Shown here in pieces: positions 51,988 to 60,841 of a DNA stretch of 64,000 nucleotides. The DNA comes from Streptomyces sp. NBC_00358 (GTDB lineage Bacteria; Actinomycetota; Actinomycetes; Streptomycetales; Streptomycetaceae): the NCBI RefSeq assembly GCF_036099295.1, contig NZ_CP107976.1:5704001-5768000 (forward strand), read 5' to 3'. The translations under genes were made by a program, and so were the position numbers. The notes beneath the pieces were generated by a model. It worked only from the letters and a program-made list of their open reading frames with translations, made no database searches and was not told where the DNA came from. Position 1 is the stretch's first letter, and each line of letters starts with the position of its first letter.

Positions 51988-53421
51988 ATGGCAACGGCGC
52001 CCAGCGTCTCCTACTCGATGACGGTCCGGCTGGAGGTGCCCGCGAGCGGAACCGCGGTCTCCCAGCTCACCGGGGCCGTCGAGTCCAACGGAGGCTCGGT
52101 GACCGGCCTCGACGTGACCGCCTCCGGCCACGAGAAGCTTCGGATCGACGTCACCATCGCGGCGACCTCCACGGCGCACGCCGACGAGATCGTCGAGCAG
52201 CTCCGCGGCATCGAGGGCGTCACCCTCGGCAAGGTCTCGGACCGTACGTTCCTCATGCACCTCGGCGGCAAGATCGAGATGCAGTCCAAGCACCCGATCC
52301 GCAACCGTGACGACCTGTCCATGATCTACACCCCGGGTGTGGCCCGGGTGTGCATGGCGATCGCCGAGAACCCCGAGGACGCCCGCCGCCTCACGATCAA
52401 GCGCAACTCCGTTGCGGTCGTGACGGACGGCTCCGCCGTGCTGGGCCTCGGCAACATCGGCCCGATGGCCGCGCTGCCCGTCATGGAGGGCAAGGCGGCC
52501 CTCTTCAAGCGCTTCGCCGGCATCGACGCCTGGCCGCTGTGCCTGGACACCCAGGACACCGACGCGATCGTCGAGATCGTGAAGGCGATCGCCCCCGGCT
52601 TCGCGGGCATCAACCTGGAGGACATCTCCGCACCGCGCTGCTTCGAGATCGAGGCCCGGCTGCGCGAGGCCCTCGACATCCCCGTCTTCCACGACGACCA
52701 GCACGGCACGGCCATCGTCGTCCTCGCCGCCCTGACCAACGCGCTGCGCGTCGCCGGCAAGGCGATCGGCGACATCAGGGTCGTCATGTCGGGCGCCGGG
52801 GCGGCCGGTACGGCCATCCTCAAGCTGCTCATCGCCGCGGGTGTGAAGAACGCCGTCGTCGCCGACATCCACGGCGTCGTGCACGCGGACCGCGATGATC
52901 TCGTCGACGCCGCCACGGACTCGCCGCTGCGCTGGATCGCCGACAACACCAACCCCGAAGGCCTCACGGGCACGTTGAAGGAGGCGGTGCGCGACGCCGA
53001 CGTGTTCATCGGTGTCTCCGCCCCGAACGTGATCGACGGCGACGACGTGGCCGCGATGGCCGAGAACGCCATCGTGTTCGCGCTCGCGAACCCGGACCCC
53101 GAGGTGGACCCCGCAATCGCCCGCCAGACCGCGGCAGTTGTGGCCACCGGCCGCTCGGACTTCCCCAACCAGATCAACAACGTCCTGGTGTTCCCGGGCG
53201 TCTTCCGTGGCCTGCTGGACGCCCAGTCGCGTACCGTCAACACGGAGATGATGCTGGCCGCCGCGACCGCGCTCGCGAGCGTGGTGACCGAGGACGAGCT
53301 CAACCCGAACTACATCATCCCCAGCGTCTTCAACGACAAGGTCGCGGGCGCGGTCGCCGGAGCCGTGCGTGACGCGGCGAAGGCGGCGGGGGCGACGGAC
53401 GCGGCCAACGCGACGGCGTAG
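51988..53421 (+). CDS. ACT-domain NAD(P)-dependent malic enzyme
   Basis: 477-aa enzyme converting malate to pyruvate and CO2. An N-terminal ACT-like regulatory domain (~8-85, SYSMTVRLEVPASGTAVSQL) precedes the malic domain (SKHPIRNRDDLSMIYTPGVA, DGSAVLGLGNIGPMAALPVM) and the Rossmann domain with SGAGAAGTAILKLL. The metal and catalytic region FHDDQHGTAIV is intact. ATG 51988 has GAGGAAG upstream. The ACT domain suggests amino-acid or metabolite control, an inference. Links the TCA cycle to pyruvate and acetyl-CoA. Confidence 0.93.
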   Translation: MATAPSVSYSMTVRLEVPASGTAVSQLTGAVESNGGSVTGLDVTASGHEKLRIDVTIAATSTAHADEIVEQLRGIEGVTLGKVSDRTFLMHLGGKIEMQSKHPIRNRDDLSMIYTPGVARVCMAIAENPEDARRLTIKRNSVAVVTDGSAVLGLGNIGPMAALPVMEGKAALFKRFAGIDAWPLCLDTQDTDAIVEIVKAIAPGFAGINLEDISAPRCFEIEARLREALDIPVFHDDQHGTAIVVLAALTNALRVAGKAIGDIRVVMSGAGAAGTAILKLLIAAGVKNAVVADIHGVVHADRDDLVDAATDSPLRWIADNTNPEGLTGTLKEAVRDADVFIGVSAPNVIDGDDVAAMAENAIVFALANPDPEVDPAIARQTAAVVATGRSDFPNQINNVLVFPGVFRGLLDAQSRTVNTEMMLAAATALASVVTEDELNPNYIIPSVFNDKVAGAVAGAVRDAAKAAGATDAANATA

Positions 53422-53794
53422 CACGGGCCGAGCGAGGCCTCGTGACCGCGTCGCGGCGGCCTTCGTCCCGTCTGTGACGGGCGCCACGACCGCCCGGAAC
53501 CCGGCGCGTCGCGGAACGCGGGGCCAGTGGCCGCCTCTAGGGTGGCGGCCAGGCTCAGGCTTCGCAGGCCTCTTCGTGTGACCCCCAAGGGTGTTCGTGT
53601 GACTCCCAGGGGTGCCGGATTGGCTTTCCCGCCGCAGGTGGGGGCAGGATGCGTCTTCGGGCGCGACGGTCTGGCTACGGACCCGGGTCCGGGGGCCGAC
53701 CGAGGACCCTGGCAGCATCGGCTTCACTGTGCCGGATATTGCGGCTCCGCCGCGTGGCACGCCTCAACAGCAAGAAGAACACGGGAGTAACGAC
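53422..53794. other. 373-bp spacer upstream of the HU gene
   Basis: No gene. Two tandem 21-bp units (TTCGTGTGACYCCCARGGGTG) at 53573 and 53594; function unknown. It must contain the strong promoter expected for HU, but no confident -35/-10 was found. Confidence 0.45.
53573..53614. repeat. Two tandem 21-bp repeats
   Basis: TTCGTGTGACYCCCARGGGTG occurs twice head-to-tail with two differences, ~180 bp before the HU start. Confidence 0.7.
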
Positions 53795-54076
53795 ATGAAC
53801 CGCAGTGAGCTGGTGGCCGCGCTGGCCGACCGTGCCGAGGTGACCCGCAAGGACGCCGACGCCGTTCTGGCCGCTTTCGCCGAGACCGTCGGCGAGATCG
53901 TCGCCAAGGGCGACGAGAAGGTCACCATCCCCGGCTTCCTGACCTTCGAGCGCACCCACCGTGCCGCTCGCACCGCGCGCAACCCGCAGACCGGCGACCC
54001 GATCCAGATCCCCGCCGGCTACAGCGTGAAGGTCTCCGCGGGCTCGAAGCTCAAGGAAGCCGCCAAGGGCAAGTAA
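53795..54076 (+). CDS. hup: DNA-binding protein HU
   Basis: 93-aa nucleoid protein. MNRSELVAALADRAEVTRKDADAVLAAF begins the dimer core and the DNA-contacting arm is seen as RTARNPQTGDPIQIPAGYSVKVSAGSKLK, with the intercalating Pro in NPQTG. ATG 53795 has GGGAG upstream. No Lys-rich C-terminal tail, so this is the short vegetative HU rather than the long HupS form. Followed by a terminator shared with murA. Confidence 0.96.
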   Translation: MNRSELVAALADRAEVTRKDADAVLAAFAETVGEIVAKGDEKVTIPGFLTFERTHRAARTARNPQTGDPIQIPAGYSVKVSAGSKLKEAAKGK

Positions 54077-54132
54077 GGCCCGCCGGTACGTTCCCGCCGA
54101 CGCGGGAGGCGTACAAGGCGCAGCAACGCCAA

Positions 54133-54163
54133 TGGGGCGGCCCCTTTCAGGGGGGCCGCCCCA
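54133..54163. terminator. Bidirectional terminator between HU and murA
   Basis: 12-bp perfect stem TGGGGCGGCCCC/GGGGCCGCCCCA with a 7-nt loop, between convergent genes. Confidence 0.88.
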
Positions 54164-54198
54164 TCGTCGTACGCACAGTTGTCGAGCTGTCGAGCTGT

Positions 54199-55539
54199 CT
54201 AGCCCAGTGCCTTGCCCGGCAGTTCGACCTTCGCGCCCAGCTCCACGAGCTTCTCCATGAAGTTCTCGTAGCCGCGGTTGATGAGTTCGATGCCGTGGAC
54301 GCGGGACGTGCCCTGCGCCGCCAGCGCCGCGATCAGGTACGAGAAGCCGCCGCGCAGGTCGGGGATGACCAGGTCGGCCCCCTGGAGCTTCGTCGGGCCC
54401 GAAACGACCGCGGAGTGCAGGAAGTTGCGCTGCCCGAAGCGGCAGTTGGAGCCGCCGAGGCACTCACGGTAGAGCTGGATGTGCGCGCCCATCTGGTTCA
54501 GCGCGGACGTGAAGCCCAGACGGGACTCGTACACCGTCTCGTGGATGATCGACAGGCCGGTGGCCTGCGTCAGGGCCACGACCAGCGGCTGCTGCCAGTC
54601 CGTCTGGAAGCCGGGGTGGACGTCCGTCTCCAGGGCGATGGACTTGAGCTGCGAGCCCGGGTGCCAGAAGCGGATGCCCTCGTCGTCGATCTCGAAGGCA
54701 CCGCCCACCTTGCGGTAGGTGTTCAGGAACGTCATCATCGAGCGCTGCTGGGCGCCGCGGACGTAGATGTTTCCCTCGGTCGCCAGCGCCGCGGAAGCCC
54801 ACGAGGCGGCCTCCAGGCGGTCCGGGAGGGCCGCGTGGGTGTAACCGCCGAGCGAGTCCACACCGGTGATGCGGATCGTCCGGTCGGTGTCCATCGCGAT
54901 GATGGCACCCATCTTCTGCAGGACGCAGATCAGGTCCTCGATCTCCGGCTCCACGGCCGCGTTCGAGAGCTCCGTGACACCCTCCGCGAGCACCGCGGTC
55001 AGCAGCACCTGCTCGGTCGCGCCCACGGACGGGTACGGAAGCTGGATCTTGGTGCCGCGCAGCCGCTGCGGGGCCTCGAGGTACTGGCCGTCCTCGCGCT
55101 TCTCGATCTTCGCGCCGAACTGCCGCAGCACCTCGAAGTGGAAGTCGATGGGCCGGCCGCCGATGTCGCAGCCGCCGAGGCCCGGGATGAAGGCGTGGCC
55201 GAGGCGGTGCAGCAGCGGGCCGCAGAAGAGGATCGGGATGCGCGACGAGCCCGCGTGGGCATCGATGTCGGCGACGTTCGCGCTCTCGACGTGCGAGGGA
55301 TCGAGGATCAGCTCGCCGGGCTCCTCACCCGGACGGACGGTCACACCGTGCAACTGCAGCAGTCCGCGTACGACACGCACGTCGCGGATGTCGGGGACGT
55401 TGCGCAGCCGGCTCGGCCCGCTGCCCAGCAGGGCGGCGACCATGGCTTTCGGTACGAGGTTCTTCGCACCGCGGACACGGATCTCGCCCTCAAGCGGGGT
55501 TCCGCCATGGACAAGCAGGACATCGTCGTTGACGGTCAT
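54199..55539 (-). CDS. murA: UDP-N-acetylglucosamine 1-carboxyvinyltransferase
   Basis: 446-aa first committed enzyme of peptidoglycan precursor synthesis, transferring enolpyruvate to UDP-GlcNAc. The active-site Cys is conserved as Cys124 in GLGGCDIGGRPIDFH (E. coli Cys115 equivalent), predicting fosfomycin sensitivity. The motif near the C-terminus is DLRGGFSYLIAALA rather than the usual DLRAGASLVLAALA, so this is the more divergent of the two MurA types Streptomyces often have. ATG 55539 begins TVNDDVLLVHGG; no strong ribosome site. Divergent from yqgE. Confidence 0.93.
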   Translation of the reverse strand: MTVNDDVLLVHGGTPLEGEIRVRGAKNLVPKAMVAALLGSGPSRLRNVPDIRDVRVVRGLLQLHGVTVRPGEEPGELILDPSHVESANVADIDAHAGSSRIPILFCGPLLHRLGHAFIPGLGGCDIGGRPIDFHFEVLRQFGAKIEKREDGQYLEAPQRLRGTKIQLPYPSVGATEQVLLTAVLAEGVTELSNAAVEPEIEDLICVLQKMGAIIAMDTDRTIRITGVDSLGGYTHAALPDRLEAASWASAALATEGNIYVRGAQQRSMMTFLNTYRKVGGAFEIDDEGIRFWHPGSQLKSIALETDVHPGFQTDWQQPLVVALTQATGLSIIHETVYESRLGFTSALNQMGAHIQLYRECLGGSNCRFGQRNFLHSAVVSGPTKLQGADLVIPDLRGGFSYLIAALAAQGTSRVHGIELINRGYENFMEKLVELGAKVELPGKALG

Positions 55540-55820
55540 GTATCTCGCGTTCCGATGAGTTGGGCAGGTGTGGGTCGTCGGCCGGCCGGTCGTACGGGTG
55601 CCGAACAGCAAGGGTAATGGCCGCCCACCCCGGCGCAGTAAGCCCAATGAGGACTCAGCTCAGTCATAGCTTGGCCACAACACGAACCGTTCCGAATCGG
55701 GCACACGGGGTCACCGGTCCCGCCGTGCGCGGGCAACGCTTCGTTGCGCCCTGAGCTGCATTCACTCCCGTACACGTATTGGCTCCCCACATGGAGGGAA
55801 TGTGCGGGATCATGTCTGGC

Positions 55821-56393
55821 ATGACCGAGGTGTCCTCGCTCACAGGGCGACTGCTCGTGGCCACGCCCGCCCTGGCGGACCCGAACTTCGACCGCGCGGT
55901 GGTGCTGCTCCTCGACCACGACGAGGAGGGCTCCCTCGGCGTCGTCCTCAACCGGCCGACCCCGGTGGGCGTCGGCGACATCCTGGAGAACTGGGCCGGC
56001 CTGGCCGGGGAGCCGGGTGTCGTCTTCCAGGGAGGCCCCGTCTCGCTGGACTCGGCGCTGGGGGTGGCTGTCATCCCCGGAGGCACGGCCGGGGAGAGCG
56101 CGCCGCTCGGCTGGCGGCGGGTGCACGGCGCGATCGGTCTGGTGGACCTGGAGGCCCCGCCCGAGCTCCTCGCCTCGGCCCTCGGCTCCCTGCGCATCTT
56201 CGCCGGATACGCGGGCTGGGGACCGGGCCAGCTGGAGAACGAACTCGTCGAGGGCGCCTGGTACGTGGTCGAGTCCGAACCCGGAGACGTCTCCTCCCCG
56301 GCACCGGAACGCCTGTGGCGGGAGGTCCTGCGCCGCCAGCGCAGCGAGCTCGCGATGGTGGCGACGTACCCCGACGACCCCTCCCTCAACTGA
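55821..56393 (+). CDS. YqgE/AlgH family protein
   Basis: 190-aa DUF179 protein. GRLLVATPALADPNFDRAVVLLLDHDEEGSLGVVLNRPT and YAGWGPGQLENEL are family signatures. Start at ATG 55821 (MTEVSSLTGRLL) by family length; ATG 55812 is an alternative closer to a GGGA. Function unknown despite wide conservation. Confidence 0.92.
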   Translation: MTEVSSLTGRLLVATPALADPNFDRAVVLLLDHDEEGSLGVVLNRPTPVGVGDILENWAGLAGEPGVVFQGGPVSLDSALGVAVIPGGTAGESAPLGWRRVHGAIGLVDLEAPPELLASALGSLRIFAGYAGWGPGQLENELVEGAWYVVESEPGDVSSPAPERLWREVLRRQRSELAMVATYPDDPSLN

Positions 56394-56479
56394 CCGGCGC
56401 ACCGGCCCGCGCCACTTCCGCCACCGGCGCACGACCCTTCCCTCAACTGACGGGCATGAGCCCCAGTACCCTTGGGTTC

Positions 56480-56776
56480 ATGAGCACTCTTGAGCCTGAG
56501 ACCCAGCCCCAGCGAGGCACGGGGACGGGGACCCTCGTAGAGCCGACGCCGCAGGTGTCGCACGGCGACGGGGACCACGAGCGCTTCGCCCATTACGTCC
56601 AGAAGGACAAGATCATGGCGAGCGCGCTGGACGGCACGCCCGTCGTGGCGCTGTGCGGCAAGGTGTGGGTGCCGGGCCGCGACCCGAAGAAGTACCCCGT
56701 GTGTCCCATGTGCAAGGAGATCTTCGAGTCCATGGGCGCCGGTGGCGACCAGGGCAAGGGCGGCGACAAGAAGTAA
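56480..56776 (+). CDS. DUF3039-type small zinc-ribbon-like protein
   Basis: 98-aa actinobacterial protein. After an acidic Pro/Gly N-terminus, the core reads HYVQKDKIMASALDGTPVVALCGKVWVPGRDPKKYPVCPMCKEIF. Three Cys (one in LCGK, two in CPMC) suggest a metal site. ATG 56480, 86 bp after yqgE. Function unknown. Confidence 0.88.
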   Translation: MSTLEPETQPQRGTGTGTLVEPTPQVSHGDGDHERFAHYVQKDKIMASALDGTPVVALCGKVWVPGRDPKKYPVCPMCKEIFESMGAGGDQGKGGDKK

Positions 56777-56899
56777 CGCCGACGCTCTCCCCGGCGCAGT
56801 ACGCCGCGTGGACCGGACACGGCCGCGACGCCCCGGGCGAGGGGCGCCGCGGCCGTGTCGTGCGCGGGACGGGCTGTGTCGTACGGCGAGGGGCGGGGC

Positions 56900-58087
56900 G
56901 TGGAGCAGTTGCTGCGGGCACGGGAACTGGCCGAGGCCCGGAAGTTCCGTGAGAGCCGGGAGCTGATCGACCGGGCCGAGCCGAGCGGCGCGGAGGAACT
57001 GAGCCTCGCGGCGTCGGTGCTCGTGCGCCTGCGGGACCCGGAGGCCGCGTTGCGGCTGGCCGAGCGGGCGGTGCGGCTCGCGCCGGAGGACTGGCGGGGC
57101 TGGGTCACGATCTCCGACGCCGAGCTGATGCGCGGGCGGTACGACTCCGCGGTGGCCGCCGGTCGGACCGCCGTCCGGCTGGCACCGGACGAGCCGCAGC
57201 CGCACCGGGCGCTGGGCGGGGCCCTCGTCAAGATCTTCGGGCGCGGCCCCGAGGCCCGCGGGGAACTGAGGCGGGCACGGGAACTCGGCGGCCGCAAGGC
57301 GCTGCGCAAGCCGGCGCCACCGGCCCCGTGGGTGTTCGTGGCCTTCGCGGTCTTCCTCGTCTCCAGTGCCGTGACCCTGGTGGGGGACTGGCCGCCGGAG
57401 GTCGAGCACACCTGCGTGATCCTGCGCCCGCTCTCGATGGCCGCCCTCTTCCTGGCCCTCCGGGGGCCCTCGCGTGCCGGTCTCGACTGGCGGAGGCGTG
57501 CCGCCGAGATGCGCGCCGCGCACGAGGAGCTGTACGGGTCCGGGGGCCCCGAGGCCATTCGGCGGGCGGAGACGGTCCTCACGCCGTGGGGAGCCGCGAC
57601 CGGCGTCTGCGGCATGCTGCTCGCGGCGCCCGGCTTCTCCGGTCACCCCTTGCCGCAGTGGGCCGCCGTGCTCGCCGCGCCGGTGCTCGGCTGTCTCCTT
57701 CTCCTCGGCGCCGGGCGCTGGGTGCACTGGTGGTACGGGGAGAGGTTCCTGCGGGAGGTGCTCCTGCCGAACCCCCTGGTGAAGGTGGACTGCGCGGCGG
57801 CGGGCGCCCTTCTCGGAGGCGCCGTCCTGCTGGCCCTCGGAGACGCGGCCGAGCCGCAGTGGAGGGTCCTGTTCGCCGGTGCCCTCGCGTGGTTCGTCCT
57901 GGCGCTGCTGGTGATTCCCCTCGTGGCGACGGTCCGGGCCGACGCGCGGACCCGTCGCGAGAAGGCCGTGCGGAAGACCGCTGATCCGGCGCGCGCGAAA
58001 GCCGCCCCGAGGCCCGGTGGCGATGCGGGTGGAGGAGCCGGTGGCGCTGGGGGTGGAGGAGCCGGCGGGGAGGCCGTCGACGGCTGA
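56900..58087 (+). CDS. TPR-containing membrane protein
   Basis: 395-aa protein. Residues 1-130 contain tetratricopeptide-like helices (LRDPEAALRLAERAVRLAPEDW, YDSAVAAGRTAVRLAPDEPQPHRALG). Then five or six membrane segments (~145-345) and a Gly/Ala-rich tail. I prefer GTG 56900 because GAGGGGCGGGG precedes it; an in-frame GTG at 56855 would add 15 residues. No catalytic motif. Possibly a scaffold for a membrane complex. Confidence 0.8.
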   Translation: MEQLLRARELAEARKFRESRELIDRAEPSGAEELSLAASVLVRLRDPEAALRLAERAVRLAPEDWRGWVTISDAELMRGRYDSAVAAGRTAVRLAPDEPQPHRALGGALVKIFGRGPEARGELRRARELGGRKALRKPAPPAPWVFVAFAVFLVSSAVTLVGDWPPEVEHTCVILRPLSMAALFLALRGPSRAGLDWRRRAAEMRAAHEELYGSGGPEAIRRAETVLTPWGAATGVCGMLLAAPGFSGHPLPQWAAVLAAPVLGCLLLLGAGRWVHWWYGERFLREVLLPNPLVKVDCAAAGALLGGAVLLALGDAAEPQWRVLFAGALAWFVLALLVIPLVATVRADARTRREKAVRKTADPARAKAAPRPGGDAGGGAGGAGGGGAGGEAVDG

Positions 58088-58118
58088 GCGTTGCACGCGG
58101 TGCGTCAACTGGTCACAG

Positions 58119-58134
58119 AGTGGTGTAGACCTCT
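58119..58134. promoter_or_regulatory. dre-like DasR binding site
   Basis: AGTGGTGTAGACCTCT matches 14 of 16 positions of the DasR-responsive element AGTGGTCTAGACCACT (consensus from memory). DasR controls GlcNAc and chitin use; the next recognised gene downstream is an N-acetylhexosaminidase ~770 bp away. Confidence 0.6.
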
Positions 58135-58230
58135 TGTGGGCGGATCGAGTACTCCTTAGCCTCCGAGTGTTGTGCAGCACGAAACCGTCATTGCGGATGC
58201 TGCAACACGCCACCGCGCTGGAGGACGCTC

Positions 58231-58816
58231 GATGAAGCTCGCCGCCCCCGGATCCGGCACGGCCCGGACGGTGGCCGGCCCTCCGCCGGAGGCCGCCCGG
58301 CCCATCCCTACCGGCCGGGGGATTCGGGTTCACCCGGCTTCCGCCCCGAACGCTTTCGCCCTCCCCGGATTCCTTCCCGAACGTTTTCGGGCGGCGGGAA
58401 TTCGGCCCCCACTTCCTCGACGGCCTTCTCGGGAAGGGTTCCTCCGCGGGCTCCTCGGCGGTCGTCCCGGAGCTCGTCGCGTTTCCCGCGGCGCGCGTGG
58501 CGGGGTGATTCCGCTTCCGATTCCGGACCGTCGCGCCGATCGCGTTCCCATGGGCCCGGACGGCGTTCGCCCGGACCCGGCCGATACCCGTCGAGGTGCC
58601 GGCGATCCCCCTTGTCCTCGTTCCGCGGAACTTCGGCGGCCCGGACCTGCCGGGCTCGCCGATCCCCCCTCAGGCGGCCTTCTCCGCGCGGTGGATGCTT
58701 TCCCGCTCGCCTTCCCCGGGACCGTGGCCGTCGGCGGGTATTCCTTCGTTCCGGCCCCGGAACGACTTCCCGTTCCCCGAGTCCGACCGGACGGTATGCG
58801 GCCGCCTCCATGGTGA
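58231..58816 (+). CDS. Doubtful Arg/Pro-rich ORF
   Basis: ATG 58231 has GGAGGAC 7 nt upstream, which is why it is listed. The 195-residue product is rich in Arg, Pro and Gly with no recognisable domain, signal or membrane segment, and codon use is not clearly Streptomyces-like. It may be a decayed gene or chance frame downstream of the dre-like site. Confidence 0.2.
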
Positions 58817-58901
58817 TGACGATTCAGGCGCCGGTCTTCCTCGTACTCGTGCACCAGCGACTCGTCTCCGGCCCCGGCGGCGGTAAAGGACTGAAGGACG
58901 G

Positions 58902-60560
58902 ATGGACATGATGGATACGAGCCTGATTCCGGCGCCCCTGGTCGTCGAGGGCACCACGCACGGCCGGTTCGCGCTGGACGCGGACACCGTCCTGTGTGCC
59001 GGGCCCGGCACGGACACCGCCGAACGCTGGCTGCGCTCGACACTCGGCGCCGCACTCGGACTACCCCTGCGACCTGGGCCGCAGGACACTCCGGGCGCCG
59101 TACGGCTGCTCCTCGACGACACCCTGGAGCCGGAGGCGTACCGGCTCGGCGTCGGGGACGGCGGCGTCGAGATCCGCGGCGGCGACGCGGCCGGCGTCTT
59201 CTGGGGCGCCCAGACGCTGCGTCAACTGCTCGGCCCGGACGCTTTTCGCCGCGCCCCGATCCGCCCGGAGGCGGCGTACGAAATCGAGCACCGCACCATC
59301 GAGGACGCCCCCCGATTCCGCTGGCGCGGACTGATGCTCGATGTCTCCCGGCACTTCATGCCCAAGGAAGGCGTCCTGCGCTACCTCGACCTGCTGGCCG
59401 CGCACAAACTCAACGTCTTCCACTTCCACCTCACCGACGATCAGGGGTGGCGTGTTCAGATCAAGCGCTACCCGAGGCTGACGGAGGTCGGTTCCTGGCG
59501 GGCGCGCACCAAATTCGGCCACCGGGCCTCGCCGTTGTGGGAGGAGAAGCCGCACGGGGGCTTCTACACGCAGGACGACATCCGCGAGATCGTCGCGTAC
59601 GCGGCCGAGCGGCATATCGCCGTCGTTCCCGAAATCGACATCCCCGGCCACTCGCAGGCCGCCATCGCCGCGTATCCGGAACTGGGCAACACCGACGTCA
59701 TCGACACGACCTCCCTGACCGTCTGGGACAACTGGGGCGTCTCCAAAAACGTACTCGCCCCCACCGACAACACCCTGCGCTTCTACGAAGGGGTCTTCGA
59801 GGAACTCCTCGACCTGTTCCCGGCGGACCCCGCGCGCTTCCCGGAGTTCTCGGGCTTCTTCCACATCGGGGGCGACGAGTGCGCCAAGGACCAGTGGAAG
59901 GAGTCGGCCACGGCACAGGCGCGCATCAGGGAACTCGGGCTCGCCGACGAGGACGCGCTGCAGTCCTGGTTCATCCGGCACTTCGACAACTGGCTCTCCG
60001 CGCGCGGGCGTCGGCTGATCGGCTGGGACGAGATCCTGGAGGGCGGGCTCGCACCGGGCGCCGCGGTGTCCTCCTGGCGCGGCTACCAGGGCGGTGTCAC
60101 GGCCGCGCGGGCGGGCCACGACGTCGTCATGTGTCCCGAGCAGCACGTCTACTTGGACTATCGCCAGGCCGCCGGCGAGGACGAACCGGTGCCGATCGCC
60201 TATGTGCGCACCCTGGAGGACGTCTACCGCTTCGAGCCGGTTCCGCCGCAGCTCACCGAGGCGGAGGCGCGCCATGTGCTGGGCACACAGGCCAACGTGT
60301 GGACCGAGGTGATGGAGGACCACACGCGAGTGGACTACCAGGCGTTCCCGAGGCTCGCCGCCTTCGCCGAGGTCGCCTGGAGCAGCCTGCCGAGCCCCGC
60401 GGAACGGGACTTCGCCGGTTTCGAGCGGCGGATGGGCGCCCACTACGAGCGGCTCGACGCCCTCGGTGTGGCCTACCGGGCTCCCGCGGGGCCGCGGCCG
60501 TGGCAGCGGCGCCCCGGTGTCCTCGGACGCCCGATCGAGGGGGCGCCCCCGAACGTGTGA
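58902..60560 (+). CDS. GH20 beta-N-acetylhexosaminidase (cytosolic)
   Basis: 552-aa family 20 glycosidase. The substrate-assisted catalytic pair is Asp325-Glu326 in HIGGDECAK. Supporting motifs: LDVSRHFMPKEGVLRYLDLLAAHKLN, FHFHLTDDQGWR, PEIDIPGHSQAAIAAYPEL and GWDEILEGG. An N-terminal domain (~10-125) fits the GH20b fold. No signal peptide, so it acts on imported (GlcNAc)n or glycoprotein oligosaccharides. Starts at ATG 58902, 58908 and 58911 are all in frame; the last two have better spacing to AAGGAC. A dre-like DasR site lies upstream. Confidence 0.94.
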   Translation: MDMMDTSLIPAPLVVEGTTHGRFALDADTVLCAGPGTDTAERWLRSTLGAALGLPLRPGPQDTPGAVRLLLDDTLEPEAYRLGVGDGGVEIRGGDAAGVFWGAQTLRQLLGPDAFRRAPIRPEAAYEIEHRTIEDAPRFRWRGLMLDVSRHFMPKEGVLRYLDLLAAHKLNVFHFHLTDDQGWRVQIKRYPRLTEVGSWRARTKFGHRASPLWEEKPHGGFYTQDDIREIVAYAAERHIAVVPEIDIPGHSQAAIAAYPELGNTDVIDTTSLTVWDNWGVSKNVLAPTDNTLRFYEGVFEELLDLFPADPARFPEFSGFFHIGGDECAKDQWKESATAQARIRELGLADEDALQSWFIRHFDNWLSARGRRLIGWDEILEGGLAPGAAVSSWRGYQGGVTAARAGHDVVMCPEQHVYLDYRQAAGEDEPVPIAYVRTLEDVYRFEPVPPQLTEAEARHVLGTQANVWTEVMEDHTRVDYQAFPRLAAFAEVAWSSLPSPAERDFAGFERRMGAHYERLDALGVAYRAPAGPRPWQRRPGVLGRPIEGAPPNV

Positions 60561-60841
60561 GACGGCTCACGGCCCGTGTGCCCCGGGGCCGATGCCCTGG
60601 AACCGTGGCCCCGCAAGGAAAAAAGGCCCCCAAGGGTCACCGGAGGGTGACAATTCGCGCCGACCGGCGATGCCGTGCGAAAACCGGCCATCTCCCTGGT
60701 GAGAGGGGCGAATGCCTCCTAGCGGACCCCCGCGTCGAGGGCCGGGGAAGATGTGCCAGAGTTGCCACGTCCGCCCTGTCAGCACGTACCGTACGGCAGC
60801 ACAGGTGGGACCAGGTGGGGCAGCGGGAAGGGGCAACCGGT

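Larger units (their letters stand above)
58088..58901. other. 814-bp region between TPR gene and GH20 gene
   Basis: Contains a dre-like DasR site (58119-58134) and a bulged inverted repeat (GTGTTGTGCAGCA ... TGCTGCAACAC, ~58167-58208). An Arg/Pro-rich frame with a good ribosome site is annotated separately with low confidence. Composition is more T-rich at many positions than in neighbouring genes and no frame shows normal Streptomyces codon bias, so most may be non-coding or decayed. Confidence 0.5.

Noticed and set aside
56855..56899. Upstream GTG as start of the TPR membrane protein
   Set aside because: Lacks a ribosome site; GTG 56900 has GAGGGGCGGGG directly upstream.
58330..59055. Minus-strand Arg-rich frame in the 58-59 kb gap
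   Set aside because: No start signal or domain, runs into the GH20 gene on the opposite strand, and composition is typical of antisense shadow.
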